Shown here: positions 18,081 to 28,079 of the stretch, in pieces | How the letters are laid out: each line of letters starts with the position of its first letter | How positions within the stretch are numbered: position 1 is the first letter of the stretch | Assembly: GCA_045106985.1 (NCBI GenBank) | Contig: JBGCFQ010000011.1 | Location: 186,001-250,000, forward strand | Length of the DNA stretch: 64,000 bases | Direction: 5' to 3' | Origin: JAUIET01 sp045106985 | Lineage (GTDB): Bacteria > Pseudomonadota > Gammaproteobacteria > Pseudomonadales > JAUIET01 | Made by a program: the position numbers and the translations under genes | Notes under the pieces: generated by a model | What the model was told of the DNA's origin: nothing | What the model saw: the letters and a program-made list of their open reading frames with translations, nothing else | The model's database searches: none

Positions 18081-20537
18081 TCACCAGCCTAGCCAATAAT
18101 TACCCCAATGTTGCCTAAAGCCCTTAGGTTTCATTCGCGCAGTTGTTGAACAAATAGGCAAATCGAACTCTATCGCTCCCATCTGCGCCGTGTTTAGCAC
18201 GCTAGTACCTAGCTCCAGAAATCGACCTAACACCTCTGCGTGTGGGTGGCCGAAGCGACCTTTATAAGCCGCTGACGCTATCGCGAACTGAGCGTTCGTC
18301 GCTGTTACAAACGCATCGCCAGAAGAACTCTTACTTCCATGATGGGGCATTACGACTATATCGGCAGAAAGCTTGTCACTCTCGCCTATTCTATTGATTA
18401 GAGCTTTTTCTGCGTCAGCTTCTATGTCGCCAGGAAGAAGTACGCTAAAGCCCGGAGCCGATATTTTAAGCACACAAGAACGATTATTGCTTTTAGAAAA
18501 ATCTCGTAGTCCTTCTGCTGTTGGTGCTAGAAACTCAAATCTGATGTCGTCCCAATGCCAGGATGCACCGGCTTTACAAAGCCTATGCTCGGTTAACGGT
18601 TGAGCAAGTGTGTGCAACAAAGGTTGAGGAGAGACTGCAGAATACTGAGCGACCTCAAAGCTCGCGACTATTTCCTTAACGGGCATAAGCCGCTGCAAAC
18701 CCTTCAGGCCTCCCGCATGATCATTATCTTCGTGGCTCAATACCAGTAGGTCAACCTCATAGCGGCCTTTGGATCGCAGATATGGAGCAACGACAGCGCT
18801 GCCCAGATCAAAGGAATCTGAATACTTTGCACCAACATCGTACACCATCGTTCGACCGTAAGCAGAGAATACCGCCGACAAGCCTTGCCCAACGTCCAAT
18901 ATGGCAAACGCTGCCTTGTCGCAGCCATTGGCTTGCTGTGCGCCGGACATCGCAGTAGAGACAGCAGGCAAATAGCACAAAGGCAGCACGAACAGCGCGT
19001 GACGACGCAATGCAGGAGGGGCAAGAAACAGTCCACTGGCCAGCGCTAAACCCAGAAAACCGAGCGTACCTGGCGAGTACACTAGCGAGGAATTGTTTTT
19101 TACACTGGATGCGAAATACTCGAGTACGTCCCAGGTAAAACTGATTAGCCAATCGAGCACCTGCAGAAACAGCTCTGGCGCGCTAACACCCAGTGCGACT
19201 ATCGCCAACACACAAAGCGTTGCGGGCACAATACATACGGCAACAAGCGGAACCACCAGAAGGTTTACCGCCGGCATGACTAGGCTAGAAGATTGAAAAA
19301 ACAACAAAAGCATAGGCGTCAGTGCCACCGTACAAGCTATTTGTACCCTAGCCGCTAACCATAAGCGATTGCTTACAGCCCCAAGCCGATGGGCGTGGAC
19401 AAAAAGAAGGGCTCCAACGGCGATAAACGACAGCCAGAAACCAGAACTACGCACAGAAAGAGGCGCGCCAATCGCTATCACAAGTGCGGCTGCGCTTAGA
19501 ACGCCAGCTAAAGGCAGACGAAACCCGTTCGAGCGTGCCAACATAAACATCGCAAACATAAAAACGGCGCGCTGCGTAGGTAAACTAAAGCCTGCTAACG
19601 CCGCGTAGGCTAAGGCGGCGCAAACACTTGCATACGCAGCCCAGCGCTGGGCCGTAGTTGCAGGTCGCAAAGGTGCGAGCAACTTTGCGACCTGCAAAAC
19701 CAAAGCATAAACAAGCGTGGCCAACATACCCACGTGTAGCCCTGAAATAACAAACAAATGGGTTGTGCCCGTTTCATTCAATAGCGTCCAATCAGCAGAA
19801 TTCAGAGCCGCGCCGTCGCCGATTGCTAGCGCTCGAATAAAGCGCGCATTTTTAAGACCAATCGTCTGCTGCGCCAGCTTTTCTCCCAAACTTTCACGCA
19901 ACATGCTTAATCTTCCGTTAAGCAGGGCATGTTGTGTTTGCCAACTTGACGGCATTACACGGTCGGCATCAACCTGTTCTCCCCACTTTACGTAGCCTGT
20001 GGCATCAATGCGATTTAGTAGAAGATGCAATTGATAGTCGCTCCCTCCAGGGTTGGCAAAGCCCCGTGGACGTTTTAATTTCGCTCGTAACCGCCAGTGT
20101 TCGCCCGCTCTCGGTCTTAGGTCGGTTGACCAAGACAGTTTCACTCGACGCATTGGCCGTTTGGATAAGGGCCACCTCGTGCTTGTAACGTCTAGCTCAA
20201 AACGTTGAAGCGCTTTGCCGTAGCGTCGTTCCGTGCGAGGCAATGCCGTCACAACACCTTCTAGCTCAATTAACTCACCCTCATGCTCGGCAAGTAATAC
20301 GGACTGACTAATACCGTAAGCATAGAAAACGCCAACAAGTACTCCCAGGCTGTACATCACGCTCGGCACTCGCAGCGGACATCGCTGCAAAAAATTGTAT
20401 AACAATGCCGTTATCAAAATTGGCAGCACAGTGACTAGCCAAAAAAATCGATCAAGGTTCGATAAGGAAATCGGAAGAAAAGAAGCTGAAACAATGCCTA
20501 GCAGCATTGCCATCATCCATGAAAACATAGTCACCAT
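18081..20537 (-). CDS. comEC: DNA internalisation competence protein ComEC/Rec2
   Basis: Inner-membrane channel for single-stranded DNA during natural transformation. It has about 818 residues: N-terminal membrane helices with a DUF4131-type OB region (LEGVVTALPRTERRYG), a central competence domain (HLFVISGLHVGML and several membrane segments), and a C-terminal metallo-beta-lactamase-like domain with SHEDNDHAGG and PHHGSKSSS. ATG 20537 is the first start; ATG 20528 has a better placed AAGGA and may be used. No other competence genes are nearby, so transformability is not shown. Confidence 0.95.
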   Translation of the reverse strand: MVTMFSWMMAMLLGIVSASFLPISLSNLDRFFWLVTVLPILITALLYNFLQRCPLRVPSVMYSLGVLVGVFYAYGISQSVLLAEHEGELIELEGVVTALPRTERRYGKALQRFELDVTSTRWPLSKRPMRRVKLSWSTDLRPRAGEHWRLRAKLKRPRGFANPGGSDYQLHLLLNRIDATGYVKWGEQVDADRVMPSSWQTQHALLNGRLSMLRESLGEKLAQQTIGLKNARFIRALAIGDGAALNSADWTLLNETGTTHLFVISGLHVGMLATLVYALVLQVAKLLAPLRPATTAQRWAAYASVCAALAYAALAGFSLPTQRAVFMFAMFMLARSNGFRLPLAGVLSAAALVIAIGAPLSVRSSGFWLSFIAVGALLFVHAHRLGAVSNRLWLAARVQIACTVALTPMLLLFFQSSSLVMPAVNLLVVPLVAVCIVPATLCVLAIVALGVSAPELFLQVLDWLISFTWDVLEYFASSVKNNSSLVYSPGTLGFLGLALASGLFLAPPALRRHALFVLPLCYLPAVSTAMSGAQQANGCDKAAFAILDVGQGLSAVFSAYGRTMVYDVGAKYSDSFDLGSAVVAPYLRSKGRYEVDLLVLSHEDNDHAGGLKGLQRLMPVKEIVASFEVAQYSAVSPQPLLHTLAQPLTEHRLCKAGASWHWDDIRFEFLAPTAEGLRDFSKSNNRSCVLKISAPGFSVLLPGDIEADAEKALINRIGESDKLSADIVVMPHHGSKSSSGDAFVTATNAQFAIASAAYKGRFGHPHAEVLGRFLELGTSVLNTAQMGAIEFDLPICSTTARMKPKGFRQHWGNYWLGW

Positions 20538-20657
20538 CCTTGGTGTTCTTAGTTAATAAATAATACCTCTACCACACATTGAAAGAAAGCGCGCTGTGCT
20601 AGACTTGAACATGAAGCTCTCCATCACACATTGATTCTGTTTGCAGCCGATTTTTAG

Positions 20658-21194
20658 ATGCCGAAGAAATTTTTTAAGCAGTATTCGCCGAGGGCCGAAA
20701 CGCTGAAGCAATACAGATCTTTACGCTGGCTGGGCAAGAGTATTGAAGATCCCAATATTTGGCATATGAACCGCCAATCTGTGGCGCGAGCCTTTCTTAT
20801 TGGTCTTATCGTTGCATTCCTTCCAATCCCTTTGCAAATGTTCGTTGCCGCTGCCTGCGCTCTTTGGTTTCATGCTAATTTACCCATCGCAGCCAGCCTT
20901 GTTTGGATCACTAACCCCCTAACCTTTGCACCAATGTTCTATGCAGCCTATAAAGTGGGAGCGTGGCTACTTCAAACCCCAGAACAAGTGTTATCTTTTC
21001 AGCCATCGCTAGAAATCTTTACTTCGCAACTCGAACACATTTGGCAGCCTCTTCTTCTCGGTTGCCTAGTGTGTGGCGTTTTGAGTGGCTTAATAGCTCA
21101 CGCGTTTATATGGCGGCTGTGGCGTTGGCAGGTAATTAGCCGCTGGGAAGAAAGAAAACGTCTGCGCGTCGCTAGGCAGGTAAAAACGTCCTAA
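20658..21194 (+). CDS. DUF2062 domain membrane protein
   Basis: A 178-residue protein. After a basic N-terminus, PNIWHMNRQSVARAFLIGL leads into two or three hydrophobic segments (IVAFLPIPLQMFVAAACAL, LPIAASLVWITNPLTFAPMF) typical of DUF2062, and a further helix at about residues 140-160. The function is unknown. It is transcribed divergently from comEC, and in Pseudomonas a homologue likewise lies between comEC and lolCDE. Confidence 0.88.
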   Translation: MPKKFFKQYSPRAETLKQYRSLRWLGKSIEDPNIWHMNRQSVARAFLIGLIVAFLPIPLQMFVAAACALWFHANLPIAASLVWITNPLTFAPMFYAAYKVGAWLLQTPEQVLSFQPSLEIFTSQLEHIWQPLLLGCLVCGVLSGLIAHAFIWRLWRWQVISRWEERKRLRVARQVKTS

Positions 21195-21225
21195 GCGTCA
21201 CGGAGAGCTCTGCCTCATTGTACGG

Positions 21226-22458
21226 TTAGCGTCTTAACGCCGTAGCTGGCTCAATTCGGCTAGCGCGTAATGCAGGATACACAGTAGCAATAATGCTCAT
21301 CGCAATCGCGCTGCAGGCAATAACAGCAACATCGGTCATGCGCAAATCAGAAGGAATGTAATCAACCGGATAAACCGATGTTTGTAAGAACTGGAACCCA
21401 AACCAGCCCTCAAGAGTACCCACCAGCTCAGGCAGCCATAAACTTAAAGCACAGCCCAACACAACCCCCAGCCCCGTGCCAATTAACGCTATGACAACGC
21501 CATGCACCAGGAATATTTTCAGCACATCGCCGGTACCTGCTCCCATTGTTTTCAGTATTGCTATGTCGGCTCGCTTATCGGTCACGACCATAACCAGCGA
21601 TGAAACCACATTGAACAATGCAACGGTTATCACCATAAATATCATCAGCGTTACCAGTCGCCTGGACATCTGAATAGCCTCGAACAAATTACCGTAAAGT
21701 TGACGCCAGTCACGCGCGTAGTAACCCGGCGGCAACTGATCCACTAATTCTCTACTGATGCGCCGCGTTTCAAATATATTGCTGGTTTGCACGCGCACGC
21801 CTTGAACAGCATCGCCCATGCCCAACATTTTTTGTCCGGCACCAAGTGATATAATCGCCAACTCCTGATCAATGCCTGTCCCTGAATGGAAAATCGCACC
21901 AACCGTATACGTTGCGAACTTAGGCGCTGACGATACCGATCTTGGATCAGGTACCACCATCCTAAGCTTATCGCCGATTTCAAGTTGCAGGTTTTTCGCA
22001 ACAAACTTGCCTAGCACAATTGAGTTTGGAACATCCCTTAAACTTAAAAAATCGCCCGCCGTTACGAACTTGTCTATGCCCGTTAGCGATAATTCAAGTT
22101 CAGGTTTAACACTATGTACTTGCACCACTTCTACGTTTTTCCCCGCGCTCAGCAAGGCATTTATTGAAATGAAAGGCGCTGTATTGATGACGTCATGGTT
22201 TTGTTCGATAACAGCACTCAAGGTCTGCCATTCTTCTATGGGATAACCGTTGGTTATCATGGCATGAGGCACAAGACTCAAGATTCTATTTTGTAGCTCC
22301 TTTTCGAAGCCATTCATCACGGACAATACCGTAATCAATAAGGTGACGCCCAACACTAAGCCTGCAACCGAAATCCGCGAAAGGAATGCCACGAGCATCC
22401 CTCCCCGCTTTGCTGAAGAGTATCGCAGCCCAACGAACAGTGGCAGTGAAGCGATCAT
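21226..22458 (-). CDS. lolE: Lipoprotein-releasing ABC transporter permease LolE
   Basis: A 410-residue permease with an N-terminal membrane helix (VAGLVLGVTLLITVLSVMNG), a large periplasmic domain and three C-terminal helices (FtsX-like). With LolC and the ATPase LolD it extracts outer-membrane lipoproteins from the inner membrane and passes them to LolA. Its start overlaps the lolD stop by 4 bp. It is assigned LolE because it is the second permease of lolC-lolD-lolE; which paralogue does which job cannot be proved from sequence alone. Confidence 0.93.
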   Translation of the reverse strand: MIASLPLFVGLRYSSAKRGGMLVAFLSRISVAGLVLGVTLLITVLSVMNGFEKELQNRILSLVPHAMITNGYPIEEWQTLSAVIEQNHDVINTAPFISINALLSAGKNVEVVQVHSVKPELELSLTGIDKFVTAGDFLSLRDVPNSIVLGKFVAKNLQLEIGDKLRMVVPDPRSVSSAPKFATYTVGAIFHSGTGIDQELAIISLGAGQKMLGMGDAVQGVRVQTSNIFETRRISRELVDQLPPGYYARDWRQLYGNLFEAIQMSRRLVTLMIFMVITVALFNVVSSLVMVVTDKRADIAILKTMGAGTGDVLKIFLVHGVVIALIGTGLGVVLGCALSLWLPELVGTLEGWFGFQFLQTSVYPVDYIPSDLRMTDVAVIACSAIAMSIIATVYPALRASRIEPATALRR

Positions 22459-23141
22459 AAACTGTTGAGCTGACCGTCAACCAGATTGAGCGTTCTGTCC
22501 ATAGTGTCGGCTAATTTACGATCGTGTGTAACGGTAACGAAGCTGGATCGCGATACTTCATTTAGCGACAGCATCAAGTCTTGCACTTTCTGAGCGGTGT
22601 GCTCATCAAGATTTCCGGTAGGCTCATCCATTAACACGCACGCCGGCTTAGTAACCAACGCCCGCGCAATGGCAACACGCTGCCGCTCGCCGCCAGAGAG
22701 CTCAGCCGGTTTGTGAGAAAGACGAGTGGCTAATCCAACAGCTTCAAGAACCTCTTGCGCCTCGCGCTTCACTTTTTTAATTGGAAGCTTACGCATCAAC
22801 AGGGGCATCGCAACATTTTCTAGCGCGGTAAACTCACCAAGCAAGTGATGAGCCTGGTAAACAAAACCAAGAAACTGATTACGCATCAAGCCACGCTGAT
22901 TTTCATTTAACGACGTAATATCCTGGCCATTAACCAATACCGAACCCTTAGAGGGTAGGTCTAGGCCTCCCAGCATATTAAGCAGTGTGGTTTTACCAGA
23001 GCCTGAAGCGCCAACAATTGCGATCCGCTCCCCTTCCTTCAGATCCATGTTCACCTCACGAAGTACAACCAACTCTTCGTCACCTTGGCGATAGGACTTT
23101 ATCAAGCCACGGCACTGAAGCACACTTGGAGCATCACTCAT
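22455..23141 (-). CDS. lolD: Lipoprotein-releasing ABC transporter ATPase LolD
   Basis: A 228-residue ATPase with Walker A GASGSGKTTLLN, signature LSGGERQRVAIARAL, Walker B CVLMDEPTGNLD and the switch His in TVTHDRKLA. It overlaps lolC by 8 bp at its start and lolE by 4 bp at its end, so LolCDE are translationally coupled. Confidence 0.97.
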   Translation of the reverse strand: MSDAPSVLQCRGLIKSYRQGDEELVVLREVNMDLKEGERIAIVGASGSGKTTLLNMLGGLDLPSKGSVLVNGQDITSLNENQRGLMRNQFLGFVYQAHHLLGEFTALENVAMPLLMRKLPIKKVKREAQEVLEAVGLATRLSHKPAELSGGERQRVAIARALVTKPACVLMDEPTGNLDEHTAQKVQDLMLSLNEVSRSSFVTVTHDRKLADTMDRTLNLVDGQLNSL

Positions 23142-24375
23142 ATCTTAAAACCTCTGCCGCTTCAATACTGGCGGCTTTCCATGCCGGGTAAAGAGTGGCT
23201 AGTACGGTCAGCGCAAATGACGCGCCGCTGATCAAAATCACATCCTGGCTTCGAACCAGCGATGGCATATAGACAATTTGAAACACGCTGGGGTCAAAAA
23301 CCTGAAGCCCCACAAGTTGCTCAACGCCAGCCACTATCGCGCTAATATTCAACGCTACACCAACCCCTAACAGGGTACCAACTAATACTCCAATCAAGCC
23401 GATAAGAGTACCTTGTGTAACGAAAATAGCGACTACAGAACGCGCGCTCATCCCCATTGTTCGAAGCACAGCGATTGCAGCACGTTTGTCAGACACCATC
23501 ATCACGACTATGGAAACAATATTAAAAACGGCCACGATCACAACGATCATAAGCAGAATACCCATCACACGTTTTTCCATCTGAATAGCTTGAAACACGC
23601 CGCCCTGCGTCTGGCTCCAATCTATTATCTGATAGTGGCTGTCCATTTCCGACTCAAGACTTTGTCGCACAGCCGGCGCGGAAAACAAATCGTTTACTTT
23701 TAGCCGTATGCCTAAGGCATCACCTTTGCTACGAAATAGCTTTGCGGCGTCACTCATATGGATAAAAACAGTACTTGAGTCCACTTCTGCACCCAGTTCA
23801 AACACCCCGACCACGGTAAATCGTTTTACCCGAGGAAAAACACCCATGGGAGTAACAGCCAACGCTGGCAATGTTAAGGAAAGCTTGTCGCCTATATGTA
23901 ACCCAAGATGTTGAGCGGTCACTACTCCGATAACGACACCAAACTCACCAGCGCGCAAGTCAAGCAGCTGTCCGCCCAACATACGCTGGCCCAATGCAGA
24001 AACACTGGCTTCCTTCTCAGGTACGATGCCATTAATTCGTACGCCGCGAACAAGACCCGGCACGCTGATCATGCCTTTGCCCCCAACAAATGGCGCGCCA
24101 CCTATAACCTCAGTGCGACTAATTAAGCGTTCGTATAGACCCTCATAATTATCTATGCCACTTCGATTGCTGATCTCCAAATGTGGAACAGCACTCAGTG
24201 TGCGATTACGTATTTCCGCCTCAAACCCATTCATTACCGAGATAACGACTATCAAAACAGCTACGCCAAGAATCATTCCCACTAACGAAAGCATGGAAAT
24301 GAAAGACACAAACTGGTTCCGCTGCCTATCGCGGGTGTAACGTGAACCTATAAAAATTGCGGGGGGTCTGAACAT
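23134..24375 (-). CDS. lolC: Lipoprotein-releasing ABC transporter permease LolC
   Basis: A 413-residue FtsX-type permease beginning PAIFIGSRYTRDRQRNQFVSF, with a first membrane helix (LVGMILGVAVLIVVISVMNG), a periplasmic MacB-like domain and three C-terminal helices. It is first in the lolCDE operon and is transcribed divergently from the PilZ-domain gene. Confidence 0.94.
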   Translation of the reverse strand: MFRPPAIFIGSRYTRDRQRNQFVSFISMLSLVGMILGVAVLIVVISVMNGFEAEIRNRTLSAVPHLEISNRSGIDNYEGLYERLISRTEVIGGAPFVGGKGMISVPGLVRGVRINGIVPEKEASVSALGQRMLGGQLLDLRAGEFGVVIGVVTAQHLGLHIGDKLSLTLPALAVTPMGVFPRVKRFTVVGVFELGAEVDSSTVFIHMSDAAKLFRSKGDALGIRLKVNDLFSAPAVRQSLESEMDSHYQIIDWSQTQGGVFQAIQMEKRVMGILLMIVVIVAVFNIVSIVVMMVSDKRAAIAVLRTMGMSARSVVAIFVTQGTLIGLIGVLVGTLLGVGVALNISAIVAGVEQLVGLQVFDPSVFQIVYMPSLVRSQDVILISGASFALTVLATLYPAWKAASIEAAEVLRYE

Positions 24376-24512
24376 GGTGCTATTTAACCACAGCGTGACG
24401 TCTTGCTCTTTATTGACATCTTTAAAGTGCCATATTCACGCTGAAACCAAAGACTGATCGGGCGTAAACTTAGACCTATGACGAATGGAGCCGTGCCACG
24501 AGGAAATCACTA

Positions 24513-25067
24513 ATGGATGAGCAGCGAGATTACTTTCGAATACAAGATCAGGCCTGGGTTGATTGCCGTAAAGTTAAACACGGGCGCTTAAACCACGATG
24601 CCTCAGACTCTTTTGCCGGCGCCACTGAATTTCAACTTACCAGCGAGCTGCAGCGCATAGAATCTGAAAGTGCTGGCTTACTGCACAGCCTTGCCGAGCG
24701 CGATGCTGAACTGGCTAATTATCTTAGAATTCAAAATCAGAAAATCGACGCGCTGGCCCGGACTTTTATTAAGTTAGCCCATGGTGAGGAACAGAATGCG
24801 CAGGCTGTAACATTAAGTGAAGTAGCTATTTCTTTCTGTAGCGAAGAAGCATTTACCAAAGGCCAATGGCTTGCTGTGAGAATAATGTTGCAAAGCGAAC
24901 CACTGCTGTTCCACTGCTTTGCTGAAGTCAGAGAGTGCAAAACCTTAGAATCAGGGGTAGAGATAACAGCTGATTTTGGCTGGAAGGACGAAGAACAGCG
25001 CGATCTACTGGCGAAGCACATTTTTCGCCAGCAAGCCAAGCAGAGACGTGAGCAGCGAAATTCTTAA
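24513..25067 (+). CDS. PilZ-like domain protein with degenerate c-di-GMP motif
   Basis: A 184-residue cytoplasmic protein. The N-terminus (MDEQRDYFRIQDQAWVDCRK) has the Arg-containing start of a PilZ domain, and the second half has the beta-barrel pattern. The usual (D/N)xSxxG motif is replaced by LSEVAISF, without the Gly, so c-di-GMP binding is doubtful. The middle is helical and rich in Glu and Gln. It starts after GAGGAAA with good spacing. A PilZ-type gene occupies the same place beside lolCDE in Pseudomonas. Confidence 0.7.
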   Translation: MDEQRDYFRIQDQAWVDCRKVKHGRLNHDASDSFAGATEFQLTSELQRIESESAGLLHSLAERDAELANYLRIQNQKIDALARTFIKLAHGEEQNAQAVTLSEVAISFCSEEAFTKGQWLAVRIMLQSEPLLFHCFAEVRECKTLESGVEITADFGWKDEEQRDLLAKHIFRQQAKQRREQRNS

Positions 25068-25158
25068 GTGTGACCTGCACTCTAGCACGGCGGTTACGCG
25101 CTGGGATGCTTCGGAACGGTAGCTAGCTACAGAAATAGCAGAATGAGGGGATAGGAAT

Positions 25159-25509
25159 ATGAGCACCATCTCAACGCACTTTAAGCCAGCAGTGATCTCG
25201 CTGCTTATTGGTTTACAGGCAAGTGTTTGTGCCGCAGATCTAATTAAAATACCAATTGGTCAACAAGACAAGGAGCTTCAACATCTGAGCAAACCTACTA
25301 GAGGTCAGAGTAAGGCTCAGGTGGAACTACAGTTTGGCGTTCCCGTTCAACGATACAATGCTAGAGGTGAGCCACCCATCTCACGCTGGGAATACGCTGG
25401 GTTCATGGTATTTTTCGAGTATGAGCACGTCATACACTCGGTGGTTAAACATCGGCCGAATGAAGATGCGGAACTTAGCCGAGAAGTAGAAATAGAAGCC
25501 TTGAATTAG
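25159..25509 (+). CDS. Small secreted protein with BamE/SmpA-like fold
   Basis: A 116-residue protein with a signal peptide (cleavage after SVCA, about residue 25). The core PTRGQSKAQVELQFGVP followed by PPISRWEYAGFMVFFEYEHV resembles the BamE/OmlA-type small periplasmic fold, in which a helix with Gly-x-S-K-x-x-V-x-x-x-F-G-x-P is followed by Trp-Tyr strands. There is no lipobox Cys. Function is unknown. Its stop codon overlaps the stop of the convergent nqrM gene. Confidence 0.7.
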   Translation: MSTISTHFKPAVISLLIGLQASVCAADLIKIPIGQQDKELQHLSKPTRGQSKAQVELQFGVPVQRYNARGEPPISRWEYAGFMVFFEYEHVIHSVVKHRPNEDAELSREVEIEALN

Positions 25510-25730
25510 CTGGCGTCATAGAAATCGGCATCATCTTTGACCTTCGTTTTCGCCACTTCCACATCGCACTTATTCGGGTCGCCGCCACAAATTTCACACT
25601 CGGTGTCCAGCCCCAAGGCCGCAATACCGCCACAGGATCCGGAAATAGGCTCACGCCCCGCTAGCACTCCAACAGCCATAGCAGCAACTACCACTATAAA
25701 AAACAGAAAACTCAACAGCATGGTCGTCAT
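25506..25730 (-). CDS. nqrM: Na+-NQR maturation protein NqrM
   Basis: A 74-residue protein with one N-terminal membrane helix and four conserved Cys residues (SCGG, then CEICGGDPNKC). NqrM is needed to insert the iron centre between NqrD and NqrE. It lies 6 bp after apbE at the end of the nqr operon, the usual position. Confidence 0.93.
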   Translation of the reverse strand: MTTMLLSFLFFIVVVAAMAVGVLAGREPISGSCGGIAALGLDTECEICGGDPNKCDVEVAKTKVKDDADFYDAS

Positions 25731-25736
25731 AGCATC

Positions 25737-26810
25737 TTACTCCACGTTTAGAGATTCATTATACGCTGTAAATGCGCGGCTTTCCTTCGCCTCAAAACCG
25801 TCTTTGGTACGCAGTATGAAATAGGCCGCCAGTACCTGCTTGTCGGCCAGTTTTAGCCCTTCCTCATGTCCAAGCACATTGAGCGCAGTCGCCCAGGCGT
25901 CTGCTGCTGCAGCGGAGTCGTGCACAACGGTTACCGAGGCCAAGCGGTGGGTGACAGGACGACCGGTACGAGGGTCCAAGGTATGCGAATAGCGAACACC
26001 TTCCAGCTCGTAAAAATTTCGATAATCGCCTGACGTTGCAATGGATTTATTATGCAACTGCGCCGCATGGAATGGCACACCCCGCTGAACAACAGGCGTT
26101 TCAATGCCAATTGTCCACATCTCATCACGCTTATTGGTGCCTGAAGCTCGCAACTCTCCACCTACTTCCACCAAAAAATTGCGGTAGCCAATCTTGTACA
26201 GGTGACGAACAACTCTATCCACTGCATAGCCTTTTGCTATCGCAGAGAGGTCAAGCTCAACATCCCGATTTCTCCGCACAGTGAGCGCCGCTGGATCAAA
26301 CTCTATCGCATCCTGGCCAAGCTTGCTCAGCGCAGCGGCTACATCACTAGGACTGGGCACCGAGTCTTTAGGCTTTAGTGCGCTGCCAAAGCCCCACAAG
26401 TCTACCAAAGGGCCTATACTAGCGTCGAAAGCGCCTTCGCTTTGCTCGTGAATTGTTTTTGCAAGCAGTAACACCTCAAAAAGCTCGGCTGGAACTTGAA
26501 CCAAGCTGCCTGGCAAACTGCGGTTCAACAAAGACAGCGAAGAGTCTTGCTTGTAGGTAGACATCTGTTGGTCAACTTTTTTTAGCAGCGCAGAAATATC
26601 CTCTGCAACGCTTCGTTGCTCGCCACTGCGTGCTTCTTCCGATATCTGTACGGACCAACTGGTGCCCATAATTTCGCCGGAATAGAGCTGATGCGTGCGA
26701 TTGGCATCACAAGCAGTCAGACTAGCAAAAGCAAGAAACAAAAAAGCCAGGGCGTGTAACCCCGGCTTCTCTTTAATTACCAACAAAAGTTTGAGCCTAA
26801 CCAAATTCAT
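25737..26810 (-). CDS. apbE: FAD:protein FMN transferase (lipoprotein)
   Basis: Attaches FMN covalently to Thr residues of NqrB and NqrC. The product has 357 residues; a lipoprotein signal ends at Cys34 (SLTAC). ApbE motifs include GTSWSVQI, DASIGPLVDLWGFG, DLSAIAKGYAVDRV and SHTLDPRTGRPV. It overlaps nqrF by 14 bp, so it is made from the nqr transcript together with its targets. Confidence 0.96.
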   Translation of the reverse strand: MNLVRLKLLLVIKEKPGLHALAFLFLAFASLTACDANRTHQLYSGEIMGTSWSVQISEEARSGEQRSVAEDISALLKKVDQQMSTYKQDSSLSLLNRSLPGSLVQVPAELFEVLLLAKTIHEQSEGAFDASIGPLVDLWGFGSALKPKDSVPSPSDVAAALSKLGQDAIEFDPAALTVRRNRDVELDLSAIAKGYAVDRVVRHLYKIGYRNFLVEVGGELRASGTNKRDEMWTIGIETPVVQRGVPFHAAQLHNKSIATSGDYRNFYELEGVRYSHTLDPRTGRPVTHRLASVTVVHDSAAAADAWATALNVLGHEEGLKLADKQVLAAYFILRTKDGFEAKESRAFTAYNESLNVE

Positions 26811-28029
26811 CGAGAAGAATATTCTCTTTCTCTACGCCCAACTCATCCAGCATGGTCAACACAGCCTTGTTCATCATTGGAGGGCCGCACAAGTAATACT
26901 CACAGTCTTCTGGAGCAGGATGGCTCTTAAGGTAATTGTCTAGAACTACCTGGTGGATAAACCCGGTAAGTCCATTCCAGTCATCGTCAGGCATGGGATC
27001 CGACAACGCCACATGCCAATCAAAGTTGTCACACTCTGCAGCCAAGGTGTCGAAATCTTCAACATAGAACATTTCCCGTAAGCTACGAGCTCCATACCAA
27101 TAGGATATTTTTCGCTTCGAGTTCAATCGCTTAAGCTGGTCAAAAATGTGCGATCGTAGCGGTGCCATACCTGCTCCGCCACCGATGAATACCATTTCAG
27201 CATCGGTATCTTTGGCAAAAAACTCACCAAACGGACCGAATACATTGACCTTGTCACCAGGTTTCAAATTGAACGCCCATGACGACATCTGTCCTGGGGG
27301 TATTCCTACGCTTCCTGGAGGAGGCGAGGCAACTCGAATATTAAACTTTATGATGCCTTTTTCTTCAGGGTAATTCGCCATAGAGTAGGCACGAATTATC
27401 GGCTCTTTCACGGTAGAGACATTGTCGAAAACTTTGAACCTGTCCCAGTCACCGCGATATTCTTCTGGAATATCAAAATCTTTATAGTTCACTGTGTGGG
27501 CTGGAGCTTCCAGCTGCACATATCCGCCAGCTCGAAAATCAACGCTTTCACCAGCCGGAATGGCCAACACAAGTTCCTTAATGAAAGTGGCCATGTTGTC
27601 GTTAGAAACAACTGTCGTTTCCCAACTCTTAACACCAAAGAATTCAGGATCAACTTGAATCTTCATATCCTGTTTAACAGCCACCTGACAACTCAAGCGC
27701 CAAGCTTCATTGCGCTCGCCGCGAGTGAAGTGCCCCTCTTCAGTGGGCAATATTGAACCACCGCCATCAAGCACCTGACACTTGCACTGAGCACATGTAC
27801 CACCGCCACCACAAGCAGATGACAGAAATATTCCTTTGTCAGCCAGAGTATTTAAAAGCTTGCCGCCCGCAGGGACCGTAATGGCCCGTTCCGGATCATC
27901 ATTAATTTGTATCGTTACATTGCCAGTACTAACAAAGCGCGAACGAGCGACAAGGATAAGAGCTACGAGGCTCATCACTACTACAGTGAACATGCCGACG
28001 CCGGTAACAATGGTTCCAGTATCAATCAT
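26797..28029 (-). CDS. nqrF: Na+-NQR subunit F (NADH oxidoreductase)
   Basis: Entry point for electrons from NADH. From ATG 28029 it has 410 residues: an N-terminal membrane helix, a [2Fe-2S] ferredoxin domain with SSACGGGGTCAQCKC and a later LSCQV Cys, an FAD domain with RAYSMANYP, and an NADH domain with FIGGGAGMAPLRSH and the C-terminal aromatic-containing tail. GTG 28036-28038 is also in frame, but AAGGTGG sits about 10 bases before the ATG and too close to the GTG. Confidence 0.97.
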   Translation of the reverse strand: MIDTGTIVTGVGMFTVVVMSLVALILVARSRFVSTGNVTIQINDDPERAITVPAGGKLLNTLADKGIFLSSACGGGGTCAQCKCQVLDGGGSILPTEEGHFTRGERNEAWRLSCQVAVKQDMKIQVDPEFFGVKSWETTVVSNDNMATFIKELVLAIPAGESVDFRAGGYVQLEAPAHTVNYKDFDIPEEYRGDWDRFKVFDNVSTVKEPIIRAYSMANYPEEKGIIKFNIRVASPPPGSVGIPPGQMSSWAFNLKPGDKVNVFGPFGEFFAKDTDAEMVFIGGGAGMAPLRSHIFDQLKRLNSKRKISYWYGARSLREMFYVEDFDTLAAECDNFDWHVALSDPMPDDDWNGLTGFIHQVVLDNYLKSHPAPEDCEYYLCGPPMMNKAVLTMLDELGVEKENILLDEFG

Positions 28030-28079
28030 TACTAACACACCACCTTAATTCTATTAAGCACGCTTCTATTTACCACAAT

